This document shows, in pieces, positions 6,914 through 13,335 of a stretch of DNA of 16,925 nt. The notes beneath the pieces were generated by a model that did not search any database, was not told the origin of the DNA, and was given only the letters and a program-made list of their open reading frames with translations. Made by a program: the position numbers and the translations under genes. The stretch covers positions 1 through 16,925 of the forward strand of contig JACCZA010000361.1 in the NCBI GenBank assembly GCA_013696185.1, read 5' to 3'. Source of the stretch: Actinomycetota bacterium. GTDB lineage: Bacteria; Actinomycetota; Thermoleophilia; Gaiellales; Gaiellaceae. Within the stretch, counting starts at the first letter, position 1. Each line of letters begins with the position of its first letter.

Positions 6914-7532
6914 AAGTGGCCCAGGCCAGTATCGCGAATATGAGGTCGTACAGGCCGAGAAAGCCGAGGTAGCGGCCTGCGTCCTCGGCGACGGTCGCCC
7001 CGACGCCGCCGACGACGATCGGGAGGGCGAGGGGGAGGAAGAGGAGCGGCAGGAGCAACTCGCGCGCGCGCCCGGCGACGGCCATCGCGGCGAGCAGCGT
7101 GCCCACGGCGCAGATGCCCACGTCGGCGAGGCCCACCGCGAGCACCGTGCCGACGTCCACGCCGCCGGAGAAGAAGAGGGCGAAGGCGGGCAAGGCGATC
7201 AGCTCGACGAGGACGAGGAAGGCCAGGGTGGCGAGGAGCTTCGCGAGCCAGATCGCGCTCCGGTCGCAGGGCGCGAGCACGAGGCCGTCGAGCAAGCCCT
7301 GCTCCCGCTCGGCGACGAACGCGCGGCCGAGGCCGAGCAGGGCGGTGAAGACGATCGCCACCCAGAGCAGGCCACGCGCGGCGTCGCTGCCGTCGTCCGT
7401 GAGCGCGAAGCGGAAGGCGACGAGCATGGAGACGACGAACAGCACCATCGCCGGCAGCGTCTCCCTGCCGCGCAGCTCGAGCAGGAGATCCTTGCGCGCG
7501 AGCGCCGCCGTATCGGCCAGGTACCTGGTCAC
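6891..7532 (-). CDS. ccmB: Heme exporter permease CcmB
   Basis: Membrane permease of the CcmAB ABC transporter that, with CcmC and CcmD, drives heme transfer to the chaperone CcmE. The 213-residue protein begins with an amphipathic ARKDLLLELRGRE segment (12-24), typical of CcmB and of ABC-2 permeases. About six transmembrane helices follow, and the cytoplasmic motif FVAEREQGLLDGLVLAP (about 72-88) is a CcmB signature thought to contact the ATPase. The GTG start overlaps the ccmA TGA by four bases (GTGA). Its 3' end overlaps the start of ccmC, so ccmABC reads as one translational unit. Confidence 0.9.
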   Translation of the reverse strand: MTRYLADTAALARKDLLLELRGRETLPAMVLFVVSMLVAFRFALTDDGSDAARGLLWVAIVFTALLGLGRAFVAEREQGLLDGLVLAPCDRSAIWLAKLLATLAFLVLVELIALPAFALFFSGGVDVGTVLAVGLADVGICAVGTLLAAMAVAGRARELLLPLLFLPLALPIVVGGVGATVAEDAGRYLGFLGLYDLIFAILAWATFEYVVTE

Positions 7533-8113
7533 GCGAAGGCGAGCCGCCCGCTGGCGAGCGGCACCAGGCGCTCGGGGTCGTGGGTCGCGACGAGGAGGGT
7601 GGCGCCTCCCCGCAGCTCGTGCAGCTCGCGGTCGAGCAGCGCGGCGCCCTCCGCGTCCAGCGCGTTGAAGGGCTCGTCGAGGAGCAGCAGCTCCGGTTCG
7701 TGCAGGAGCGTGCGGCAGAGCGCGAGGCGCTGCAGCATCCCGCGCGAGAACGAGCCGGCCCGCTCGCGGCGGGCCTCCCAGAGGCCGAACCGCTCGAGCA
7801 GCATGCCGATCCGCTCGCGCCGCTCCTCGATGCGGTAGAGCCGGCCGTAGAGCTCGAGGTTCTCGAGAGCGGTCAGCTCGCGGTAGACGAGCGGCTCGTG
7901 CCCGAGGAAGCCGACCCGGGCGCGGCCGACCTCGACCTCGAGCGTACCGCGCGTGGGTGCGGCGAGGCCCGCGCAGAGGCGCAGCAGCGTCGTCTTGCCC
8001 GAGCCGTTCGGCCCCGTGACGAGGACGAAATCGCCGCGGGCGACGTCGAGTTCGACCCGCTCGAGGACGCGCTTGCCGCCGAAGCGCTTGCTCAGGTCGC
8101 GGGCGCGGATCAC
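7529..8113 (-). CDS. ccmA: Heme exporter ATP-binding protein CcmA
   Basis: ATPase subunit of the CcmABCD complex. The 194-residue protein is a minimal ABC domain. Walker A GPNGSGKT is at residues 34-41, and a Q-loop equivalent is at VGFLGHEP, with His rather than Gln. The signature motif is degenerate (SFSRGMLQ, 121-128, in place of LSGGQ). Walker B LLLLDEP is at 142-148 with a D-loop ALD, and the switch histidine is His178. A reading frame continues 5' to 8650 but lies over mqnP. I use the GTG at the head of the conserved IRARDLSKRF segment. The 23-base gap to mqnP contains a small hairpin (GCCCA/TGGGC, 8119-8133) just before the start, which might affect translation. Confidence 0.9.
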   Translation of the reverse strand: MIRARDLSKRFGGKRVLERVELDVARGDFVLVTGPNGSGKTTLLRLCAGLAAPTRGTLEVEVGRARVGFLGHEPLVYRELTALENLELYGRLYRIEERRERIGMLLERFGLWEARRERAGSFSRGMLQRLALCRTLLHEPELLLLDEPFNALDAEGAALLDRELHELRGGATLLVATHDPERLVPLASGRLAFA

Positions 8114-8136
8114 CTCGAGCCCAGTGTATGGGCGTC

Positions 8137-9000
8137 CTACGCGACCGAGTCGGCCAGCACGAAGGCGAAGAAGACGACGCTGATCACGCCGTTGACGGTG
8201 AAGAAGGCAGCGTCCAGGCGGCGCAGGTCGCCCGGCCGGACGATCAGGTGCTCGTAGAGCAGAAGCGCAGCGGTCGCCGTCACACCGAGCCAGTACAGGG
8301 CGCCGACCGGGAGGCCGAGCCCGACGGCGACGAAGAGCGCGACGGTGCCGACGTGGAGGAGGCGCGCGGCGGCGAACACCCCGCCGACGCCGAAGCGCAC
8401 AGCCCACGAGCTGAGGCCCTCGACACGGTCGTGGTCGAGGTCGAAGAGCGAGTAGAAGAGGTCGAAGCCGGCGACCCAGAGCGAGACTGCGGCGCCGAGC
8501 AGCCACGCCTGCCACGGCAACTCGCCGGTGACGGCGACCCACGCGCCGACGGGGGCGAGCCCGAGCGAGGCGCCGAGCCAGAGGTGGCAGAGCCAGGTCA
8601 CGCGCTTCAGGTACGGGTAAACCACGAAGAGGACGACGGGGATCGGCCACAGCAGCCGCACGAGGGGATCGAGCTGCCAGACGGCGGCGAGGAAGAGGCC
8701 GAGAGCGACCAGGCAGAGAGCGACCACCTGCCCGGAGCGCAGGAGGCCCGAAGGCAGCTCGCGCGTCGCCGTGCGCGGATTGCGGGCGTCGCCCGCGGCG
8801 TCGATCAGGCGGTTCAGTCCCATAGCGAGCGTGCGTGCGCCGACCATCGCGAGCGTGATCCAGAGGAGGTCGCGACCGCGCGGGGCCTCTCCCTCCGCCA
8901 GGAAGGCGCCGACATAGGCGAACGGCAAGGCGAAGACCGTGTGCTCGAGCTTCACGAGCGACGCGAGTCGCCGCGGCAGGCCGACCGCGGTGGCCGTCAC
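8137..9000 (-). CDS. mqnP: UbiA-family prenyltransferase, MqnP-like (menaquinone, futalosine pathway)
   Basis: A membrane prenyltransferase expected to attach a polyprenyl chain to 1,4-dihydroxy-6-naphthoate in futalosine-type menaquinone synthesis. The 287-residue protein has about eight to nine transmembrane helices and both aspartate-rich motifs. The first is N63-RLID67-AAGD71-ARNPRT, of the MqnP type (NRLIDxxxDARNPRT), not the NDxxDxxxD usual in UbiA/MenA. The second is D180-LFYSLFD187-LDHD191-RVEGL followed by SSWAVRFG. The start EHTVFALPFAYVGAFLA also matches this subfamily. 4-hydroxybenzoate prenyltransferase (UbiA) is the alternative annotation. The GTG overlaps the mogA TGA by four bases. 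Position between Moco genes and heme-export genes fits a respiratory role. Confidence 0.83.
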   Translation of the reverse strand: MTATAVGLPRRLASLVKLEHTVFALPFAYVGAFLAEGEAPRGRDLLWITLAMVGARTLAMGLNRLIDAAGDARNPRTATRELPSGLLRSGQVVALCLVALGLFLAAVWQLDPLVRLLWPIPVVLFVVYPYLKRVTWLCHLWLGASLGLAPVGAWVAVTGELPWQAWLLGAAVSLWVAGFDLFYSLFDLDHDRVEGLSSWAVRFGVGGVFAAARLLHVGTVALFVAVGLGLPVGALYWLGVTATAALLLYEHLIVRPGDLRRLDAAFFTVNGVISVVFFAFVLADSVA

Positions 9001-9479
9001 GTCTGCCGGTGCTTCCCCGGCTCGCCCGCGAGCAGCTCGAGCGCGTGGGCGAGAGCCGGGCGCAACACCTCGAAGCCGTCGCGACAGCCGCCCGGCGACC
9101 CGGGCAAGTTGACCACGAGCGTGCGTCCGTGGATGCCCGCGAGCCCCCTCGACAGGAGCCCGTGCGGCGTCTGCGCGATCGAGTCGGCGCGGATCGCCTC
9201 GGCGATGCCCGGCGCCGCGCGGTCGAGGATCGACGCCGTCGCCTCGGGGGTCACGTCGCGCGGGCCGAAGCCCGTTCCGCCGGTCGTGAGCACGAGCGCA
9301 GCCCCCTCGGCCAGCTCAAGTACGGCGTCGCGGATCGCGCCGCGCTCGTCCGGGACGACGCGGCGCTCCACCTCGTACCCCTCCGCCGCGAGCAGCTCGG
9401 CGAGGAGGTCGCCGCTGCGATCCTCCCGGGTCCCGCCCGCCACACCGTCGGAGACCGTCAACACCGCGGCGAGGCTCAC
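8997..9479 (-). CDS. mogA: Molybdopterin adenylyltransferase / MoaB-MogA family protein
   Basis: Adenylates molybdopterin before molybdate insertion in molybdenum cofactor synthesis. The 160-residue protein carries the MPT-binding fold. AVLTVSDGVAGGTRED at the N-terminus has the Ser/Asp of the family, LTTGGTGFGPRDVTPEAT (64-81) is the main signature with Asp75, and VVNLPGSPGG (122-131) is the second substrate loop. MogA and MoaB are hard to separate by sequence, and the length fits either. The GTG overlaps the moaC TGA by four bases (GTGA) and the gene's own TGA overlaps the mqnP GTG in the same way. Only moaC accompanies it here; other Moco genes must be elsewhere. Confidence 0.9.
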   Translation of the reverse strand: MSLAAVLTVSDGVAGGTREDRSGDLLAELLAAEGYEVERRVVPDERGAIRDAVLELAEGAALVLTTGGTGFGPRDVTPEATASILDRAAPGIAEAIRADSIAQTPHGLLSRGLAGIHGRTLVVNLPGSPGGCRDGFEVLRPALAHALELLAGEPGKHRQT

Positions 9480-9928
9480 GCCAGCGGCTCCTTCGTCTTC
9501 TCGAGCAGGCGCACGTCCTCGATCACCATTCCCTTGTCGACTGCCTTCGCCATGTCGTAGACGGTCAGTGCGGCGACGGCGGCGGCCGTGAGCGCCTCCA
9601 TCTCGACCCCGGTTCGAGCCGCCGTCTCCACCGTGGCGAGGATCTCGACGGCCGCCTCCGCCACGGTGAGCTCGACGGCGAGCGCGCTCAACGGCAGCGG
9701 ATGGCAGAGCGGAATCAGCTCGCTCGTGCGCTTGGCCGCCATGATCCCCGCGATCTGGGCGGTCGCGAGCGCGTCGCCCTTCGGCAGCTCCCGCAAGCGG
9801 CGAGCGGTCCCGGGCGCCATCCTGACGACGGCGCGCGCGCGGGCGCGGCGCTGGGAGACCGGCTTCGCACCGACGTCGACCATGCGGACCCCTCCCGACG
9901 AGTCCACGTGCGACAGCTCCTCGCTCAT
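9476..9928 (-). CDS. moaC: Cyclic pyranopterin monophosphate synthase MoaC
   Basis: Converts the MoaA product 3',8-cyclo-GTP to cyclic pyranopterin monophosphate, the first stable Moco intermediate. The 150-residue protein shows all landmarks: VDVGAKPVSQRRARA near the N-terminus, PKGDALATAQIAGIMAAKRT (49-68), ELIPLCHPL (70-78), TGVEMEALTA (106-115), and YDMAKAVDKGM (124-134) with catalytic Asp125 and Lys128 (E. coli Asp128/Lys131). The ATG overlaps the otsA TGA by four bases (ATGA), tying Moco synthesis translationally to a trehalose gene, an unexpected pairing. The open frame continues far upstream over otsA but without family similarity. Confidence 0.95.
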   Translation of the reverse strand: MSEELSHVDSSGGVRMVDVGAKPVSQRRARARAVVRMAPGTARRLRELPKGDALATAQIAGIMAAKRTSELIPLCHPLPLSALAVELTVAEAAVEILATVETAARTGVEMEALTAAAVAALTVYDMAKAVDKGMVIEDVRLLEKTKEPLA

Positions 9929-11406
9929 GCGGTCGTCCGCTCGCTCCGCGCGCCGATCCCGTCGAGGTCGGTCAGCTGACCGTCGATCCAGGCCTTGAGA
10001 TCGTGGCGCAGGACGTGGTCGCGGATGCCCTCGACCCGCGCGCGCCGCTCGCCCGCGTCGAGCTCGAAGGCGGCGTGGATCGCCTCGGCCTGGCCCCGCA
10101 CGTCGAACGGGTTGACGGTCAGCGCCCACTCGGCGAGCTCCTCGGAGGCTCCGGCGTTCTCGGACAGGATGACCGCCCCGTCGCGCTCGTTCACGAGCGG
10201 AGCCTCCTTCGCGACGAGGTTGAGGCCGTCGAAGATCGCGTTCACGAGCAGGACGTCGTACTGCTTGTAGGCGGCGAGGGTATGCGCGAAGTCGTCGCGG
10301 ATCTGGAGGTCGATCGGCGTCCAGTCGCCGCTCTCGAAGCGCTCGTTGACGGCGCGTGCGGTCCGCTGGATCGCGCCGAGGTACTCGGCGTACTCCGGGA
10401 TGTCCAGACGCGAGGGGTCGAGGAGCGCGAGCATGCCGACGCGGCCGTGCGCCTCCGGATGCGCGTCGAGGTAGAGCTCGAACGCGAGAAAGCCCCGGAC
10501 GATGTTCTTGGAGGGGTCGGTGCGATCGGCCCGCAGCAGGAGCCGCTCGGGCCTGCGCGCAGCGATCTCTGCCCCCGCAGCCCGCACGGTCTCGCTTGCC
10601 GCCTGCTCCTCGAGCTCCCGGGCGTTGACGGAGATCGGATGCCGCGTGACGAGCACCCGCCGCCCGCCGAAGTCGAGCTCGTCGTCCCCTCGGCGCTGCG
10701 CGCCGGCGATCTCCTCGCACGAGTGCAGGAAGTTTCGCCGCCAGCGCTCGGTGTGGAAGCCGACCATGTCGTTGGCCAGCAGCCCCTCGTGCACCGCGAA
10801 GCGAAGCCGCTCGGGCAGCACGTACCAGAGGTCGGGCTGCGGCCAGGGGATGTGGACGAAGTGGGCGAGCGACGCACCGGGGACGGCCTCCCGGACCAGG
10901 CGGGGAGCCAGGTAGAGGTGGTAGTCGTGGAAGAACACGGTCGCCTCGGGCTCGGTCTCCAGCTCCGCGGTCACCACGTCGGCGAAGTTGCGGTTGACCG
11001 GCTCGTAGCCCTCGTCCCAGGCCCGATGCAGGCCGTGGTCGACGTTCGGCGCCGCCGGCAGATCCCACAGGTAGTGCTGCAGGAACCAGAGCGTCGGGTT
11101 CGCGGCGACGTTGTAGAAGCGGTCGTAGGCGCTCCGCTCGTGGATCACGAGCCGCAGCCGGTAGCGGGAGCCGTCGCGGGCGGTCTCGACCGTGCCCGCC
11201 TCACCCGACTCGGCGGCGACCGCCCGGTCCTCGGCGCCGATCGCGCTCGCGACCCAGGTGACGTCGTGCTCGGCGACGAGGCTGCGGAGGGCGGTCACGA
11301 GACCGCCGCCGCCGCGACGCACGACCCTCCTGCCGTCGGCGTCCCTGGCGTATCCGGCTGGACCGCGGTTCGACACGACGATGAGCTTGCGGCGGGCCGG
11401 CGGCAC
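9925..11406 (-). CDS. otsA: Alpha,alpha-trehalose-6-phosphate synthase (GT20)
   Basis: Retaining glycosyltransferase forming trehalose-6-phosphate from a nucleotide-glucose and glucose-6-phosphate. The 493-residue protein has VVSNRGP (Arg14), a GGGGLVTAL loop (32-40), NVAANPTLWFLQHYL (99-113), FHDYHLYLAP (159-168, Asp161), HIPWP (185-189), VNAIFDGLNLVAKE (388-401, Asp393 and Glu401) and ILSENAG (413-419). The nucleotide-binding pair is Arg295 and Lys300 in RTDPSK, the same spacing as E. coli Arg262/Lys267, but the motif differs from RLDYxKG. It is therefore a divergent GT20 subgroup; a glucosylglycerol-phosphate synthase or pseudoglycosyltransferase role cannot be excluded. No phosphatase (OtsB) domain is fused or adjacent. 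The GTG start follows the TreT-like gene by 19 bases. Confidence 0.85.
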   Translation of the reverse strand: MPPARRKLIVVSNRGPAGYARDADGRRVVRRGGGGLVTALRSLVAEHDVTWVASAIGAEDRAVAAESGEAGTVETARDGSRYRLRLVIHERSAYDRFYNVAANPTLWFLQHYLWDLPAAPNVDHGLHRAWDEGYEPVNRNFADVVTAELETEPEATVFFHDYHLYLAPRLVREAVPGASLAHFVHIPWPQPDLWYVLPERLRFAVHEGLLANDMVGFHTERWRRNFLHSCEEIAGAQRRGDDELDFGGRRVLVTRHPISVNARELEEQAASETVRAAGAEIAARRPERLLLRADRTDPSKNIVRGFLAFELYLDAHPEAHGRVGMLALLDPSRLDIPEYAEYLGAIQRTARAVNERFESGDWTPIDLQIRDDFAHTLAAYKQYDVLLVNAIFDGLNLVAKEAPLVNERDGAVILSENAGASEELAEWALTVNPFDVRGQAEAIHAAFELDAGERRARVEGIRDHVLRHDLKAWIDGQLTDLDGIGARSERTTA

Positions 11407-11425
11407 CGCCGCGAAGGCTACCGGG

Positions 11426-12706
11426 CTACCGCTGCGCGGCCGTGGTCAGCTCGACGCCCGCCGTCTCGTTGCCGAGCTGACGGTTGAAGAGCGCGAGCCA
11501 GTCCCGCAGCAGGCGCGGTGTCAGGAAGTTGCGGCGCACGTGCTCTTTGCCACGAAGTGCTGTTCTGCGCGCCTCTTCGGGGTTGTCCAGCACGGCCTTG
11601 CACGCCTCGGCAGCCTGCTCGGGCGAGTCGACGAGCCAACCCGTCCGCCCGTCCTCGATCTGGGTCACGATGCCGCCTACCCTGCCCGCCACGACCGGCC
11701 GTGACTTCCAGAGCGCCTCCGACACGGTCAGGCCGAACCCTTCGCGGATCGACTTCTGCAGCACAGCCGCCGAGTGCACCTGGAAGGCGTTGACCTCGAC
11801 CGCGCCGACGTTGTTCATGTTCGAGAGGATGAAGACGTCCGGATCCCCGGCGGTGTAGGAGACCGTGCGGTTGTAGAAGTCCCACCCCTCCGGGTCGTCG
11901 TGCGCCATCGAGCCGACGAGCGCGAGCTGCACCTCGGGGAACCGCTCCTTCACCAGCCTGTAGGCATCGATCACTCCGAGAGGGTCCTTCCAGGGGTCGA
12001 AACGGGACACCTGCGTGAGGAGCGGGCGCTCGACGTCGATGCCGAACTGGTCGAGGATGTAGCTCGCATCCTCAGGCGACAGAGCCATGTTCTTCGGAGC
12101 CAGCGGGTCGATTGCGGGCGGCCAGATGAAGCACTCGGGCAGGCCGTCCGCCTGCGGCACGTACTCGCGCAGGTGGAAGATCGCTGCGTCGTAGCGGCAG
12201 ATCGACGGCAGCAGGAAGTCGAAGACCTCGCGGTTCGGCGTCGAGAAGTCGATGTGCCCTCGCCAGATCCACCGCGCGCTCGAGCCCGGGAAGTGGTCGA
12301 TCAGCGCCGCCGGCTGCGGGTCGTGGACGACGATGAAGTCGTAGGGCTCGTCGCTCAGCTCGCCCGCGTTCATCGCGTTGTACTCGCGGAAGATCCGCCG
12401 CTGCTCGGCGTCGAGGCCGCCCGGGGCCCCCTGCAGCCCGTTGTGGATCGCCTTCGTGACGTCGTAGAACTCCTCGCGGCCGTGGATGATGCGCCACTCG
12501 ACCTCGAGGCCCGCATCCGCCATCAGCGGGACGAGCGTGTAGTTGATCTCGGCCACACCGCCGCCGAACGCGGTCGCAGAGATGTGGAGGACTCGCTTGC
12601 CTCGCAGGGGCTCGGCGAGCCGCCTGATCTCCTGCATCAGCCCACGCGTCGCGATGGTGGCGTAGTCGGCGAGCGACTTGTGACCGACGTTGACGAGTGG
12701 GAGCAT
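11426..12706 (-). CDS. treT: GT4 glycosyltransferase, TreT-type trehalose synthase
   Basis: TreT makes trehalose from a nucleoside-diphosphate-glucose and free glucose. The 426-residue protein resembles the archaeal/bacterial TreT group: VLHISATAFGGGVAEI (39-54), WRIIHGREEFYDVTKAIHNG (71-90), VVHDPQP (126-132), RGHIDFS (149-155). GT4 residues are Arg235 and Lys240 in VSRFDPWKDP, and the EX7E motif is Glu322/Glu330 in REGFGLTVSEAL. Trehalose phosphorylase is a close relative and the main alternative. I start at the ATG before LPLVNVGHKSL because TreT-like proteins tend to begin there; an in-frame GTG at 12763 would add 19 residues. Neither start has a clear Shine-Dalgarno. Between it and the anti-sigma gene lies a GCGGCG-GGT-CGCCGC hairpin (12777-12791). 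Confidence 0.83.
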   Translation of the reverse strand: MLPLVNVGHKSLADYATIATRGLMQEIRRLAEPLRGKRVLHISATAFGGGVAEINYTLVPLMADAGLEVEWRIIHGREEFYDVTKAIHNGLQGAPGGLDAEQRRIFREYNAMNAGELSDEPYDFIVVHDPQPAALIDHFPGSSARWIWRGHIDFSTPNREVFDFLLPSICRYDAAIFHLREYVPQADGLPECFIWPPAIDPLAPKNMALSPEDASYILDQFGIDVERPLLTQVSRFDPWKDPLGVIDAYRLVKERFPEVQLALVGSMAHDDPEGWDFYNRTVSYTAGDPDVFILSNMNNVGAVEVNAFQVHSAAVLQKSIREGFGLTVSEALWKSRPVVAGRVGGIVTQIEDGRTGWLVDSPEQAAEACKAVLDNPEEARRTALRGKEHVRRNFLTPRLLRDWLALFNRQLGNETAGVELTTAAQR

Positions 12707-12805
12707 CTCGAGTGACGGGCGCACCGCGGTGGACGGGGCGAGGTCGACGAGAATAGCGCGCACGCCGGAGCGCCAGGCGGCGGGTCGCCGCGGCGGTGTC
12801 GTCGG

Positions 12806-13231
12806 TCAGCCGGCGGGGCCGAGCAACTTGACGAAGCGTAGGCGCGAGCCGCGCCCGTTCTTCCCGGGGCCGAGCTCGAGCTCGTCGGCGACCGCGCGGA
12901 TGATCGCGATCCCGAGCCCGCCTTCGGTCAGCTCCCCGTCTTCGCGCAGCTCCTGCGGCTCGAAGCCCTCGCCGTCGTCTGCCACCTCGATCACGAGGCG
13001 GTCGTCCTGCAGGTCGTAGAGCACCTCGACGGTGCCCTCGCGGCCCGGATAGGCGTGGCGCACGGAGTTGGAGCAGGCCTCGGTCAGCGCGAGCTTGAGG
13101 TCTGCGAGCGTCTCCTGCGAGGCCTGCCGCAGGCGGAACAAGCCCGACAGGGCAAGCCGGCAGAGCGTGATGTACTCGGGCTTCGCCGGGATGGTCAGAC
13201 GAACTGCGTGTGCGCCGCTGGTCATATCCAT
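12806..13231 (-). CDS. RsbW-like anti-sigma factor / serine-protein kinase (HATPase_c_2)
   Basis: A 141-residue single-domain GHKL ATPase of the RsbW/SpoIIAB type. These proteins bind a stress sigma factor and phosphorylate an anti-anti-sigma STAS protein. The N-box is LALTEACSNSVRHAY (47-61) with Glu51 and Asn55. The G1 box is VADDGEGFEP (83-92) and the G2 region GGLGIAIIRAVAD (104-116). The N-terminal IPAKPEYITLCRLALSGL is the usual family opening. No sigma factor or STAS partner lies beside it, although these often do, so its target is unknown. A stress-sigma-like promoter occurs about 50 bases upstream. An alternative ATG two codons downstream is equally possible. It sits between an envelope protease and trehalose genes, consistent with stress control. 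Confidence 0.83.
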   Translation of the reverse strand: MDMTSGAHAVRLTIPAKPEYITLCRLALSGLFRLRQASQETLADLKLALTEACSNSVRHAYPGREGTVEVLYDLQDDRLVIEVADDGEGFEPQELREDGELTEGGLGIAIIRAVADELELGPGKNGRGSRLRFVKLLGPAG

Positions 13232-13281
13232 GGGAAGAGTGTCGAACGCGCGCTGCGTTGGAGATCGATGTCCGGCGACCT

Positions 13282-13306
13282 ATGCCCTGGCCTCGGACAC
13301 GCTAAC
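13282..13306 (-). promoter_or_regulatory. Putative stress-sigma (SigB/SigF-like) promoter before the anti-sigma gene
   Basis: On the minus strand GTTA (13306-13303) is followed after 15 bases by GGGCAT (13287-13282). This matches the GTTT-N15-GGGTAT pattern of SigB/SigF-family promoters at all but two positions. A transcript would begin near 13275 and leave a leader of about 45 bases before the anti-sigma ATG. Autoregulation of anti-sigma genes by their own sigma factor is common, which makes the match attractive, but a short match in one gap can arise by chance. Confidence 0.35.
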
Positions 13307-13313
13307 CCTGCCG

Positions 13314-13335
13314 CCCGAGCGTGCGCTAGCTCGGG
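13314..13335 (-). terminator. Stem-loop at the htrA stop codon, possible U-less terminator
   Basis: CCCGAGC (13314-13320) and GCTCGGG (13329-13335) form a perfect 7-bp stem with an 8-base loop that contains the htrA stop codon. No T-run follows on the minus strand, so it is not a classical intrinsic terminator; it may attenuate, pause or protect the 3' end. Its place just upstream of a candidate promoter suggests a transcription-unit boundary. Confidence 0.3.

Noticed and set aside
8128..9591. Plus-strand open frame rich in Glu/Asp/Arg opposite mqnP and mogA
   Set aside because: Antisense of real genes; the acidic-basic composition is the complement of hydrophobic helix codons.
10003..11487. 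Plus-strand open frame of almost 500 codons opposite otsA
   Set aside because: Antisense shadow; otsA on the minus strand has all catalytic motifs.
12707..12763. GTG start extending treT by 19 residues
   Set aside because: No Shine-Dalgarno and the extension does not resemble the usual TreT N-terminus; retained only as an alternative.
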